Below, piece by piece: positions 63,847 to 64,000 of a DNA stretch of 64,000 nucleotides. Within the stretch, counting starts at the first letter, position 1, and the number at the start of each line of letters is the position of its first letter. The stretch lies in assembly GCA_041661445.1 (NCBI GenBank), contig JBAZUK010000001.1:124001-188000 (forward strand), read 5' to 3'. The translations under genes were made by a program, and so were the position numbers. Source of the stretch: JBAZUK01 sp041661445. GTDB lineage: Bacteria > Chlamydiota > Chlamydiia > Chlamydiales > SM23-39. Below the pieces are notes generated by a model. The model ran no database searches and was not told the DNA's origin. It was given only the letters and a program-made list of their open reading frames with translations.

Positions 63847-64000
63847 ATGTTTTTTGCATTTATTCGTAAATTTGTAATTATTTTTCTTCTTTTTTTAAGA
63901 TTTTGCAAAGTAAAATTTTTAAAAAATCAAAATTTCCTTTCAATGCAAATAGCTAAAGATAATTCGGATTCTTTTTTTAATGAAGATGGTTTTATCGACT
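63847..64000 (+). CDS. Start of a divergent reading frame, unidentified (partial)
   Basis: An ATG at 63847 opens a frame that runs to the window edge (51 codons): MFFAFIRKFVIIFLLFLRFC, then a polar part with QIAKDNSDSFFNEDGFID. A later in-frame ATG at 63943 could be the real start. Neither has a clear ribosome binding site. It lies 103 bases from the secretin start in the opposite direction. Too short to identify. Confidence 0.35.
   Translation, partial: MFFAFIRKFVIIFLLFLRFCKVKFLKNQNFLSMQIAKDNSDSFFNEDGFID

Overview
This AT-rich window comes from a chlamydia outside the classical Chlamydiaceae (phylum Chlamydiota). The placement rests on gene order. The blocks rplO-secY-rpsM-rpsK-rpoA-rplQ-gapA, tsaB-rpsU-dnaJ next to divergent lon, rnz near an ABC-F ATPase and xerC, and glyA-clpP-dapF all match the order known from Chlamydia trachomatis. 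GlyA also has the long chlamydial insertion. Between these blocks lie genes expected of an amoeba- or arthropod-associated chlamydia: several MOMP-like porins, an ankyrin protein, a Fic protein, an RHS protein and an autotransporter. The family cannot be fixed from the sequence alone.

Region by region: 1-5.8 kb holds the end of the ribosomal/secY/rpoA operon, gapA and a conserved hypothetical, then tRNA-Leu(UAA). 5.9-10.3 kb is an accessory stretch with a Fic enzyme (two inverted repeats at its promoter), a small membrane protein with a decayed paralog, prfC and a coiled-coil membrane protein. 10.5-18.2 kb holds two large surface or secreted genes meeting tail to tail: an exported RHS protein ending in a small toxin-like domain, and a PATR-repeat autotransporter. 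18.4-21.7 kb carries an unusual archaeal-type aspartyl-tRNA synthetase fused to a YbaK editing domain. Its 3' end is duplicated about 1.4 kb away, with an unknown gene between the copies.

21.9-29.2 kb is the chaperone/protease block: tsaB-rpsU-dnaJ with a CIRCE-like element before dnaJ, then the overlapping chain lon, nucleotidyltransferase, rhomboid, rnz. 29.6-38.4 kb holds a small outer-membrane candidate, an MFS exporter, an 11-repeat ankyrin protein, a SpoU methylase coupled to an ABC-F ATPase, xerC and a thioredoxin/CcdA fusion. 38.6-40.8 kb has a MOMP-like porin, the RNase P RNA and a zinc-ribbon coiled-coil protein. 41.2-47.8 kb is glyA-clpP-dapF followed by a large SWIM/SNF2 protein. 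47.9-53 kb has an acidic effector-like protein, der, a hypothetical and a SulP transporter.

53.0-58.4 kb is a tandem array of four divergent MOMP-like porins with strong ribosome binding sites and cysteine clusters. 58.7-63.7 kb is a tight operon of a secretin with eight tandem periplasmic repeat modules, a lipoprotein and an exported YidD-like protein lacking the family cysteines. The window ends in the start of a divergent reading frame. The strongest candidates for something new are the AspRS-YbaK fusion with its duplicated tail, the extended secretin with its lipoprotein/YidD partners, and the exported RHS/toxin-domain protein.
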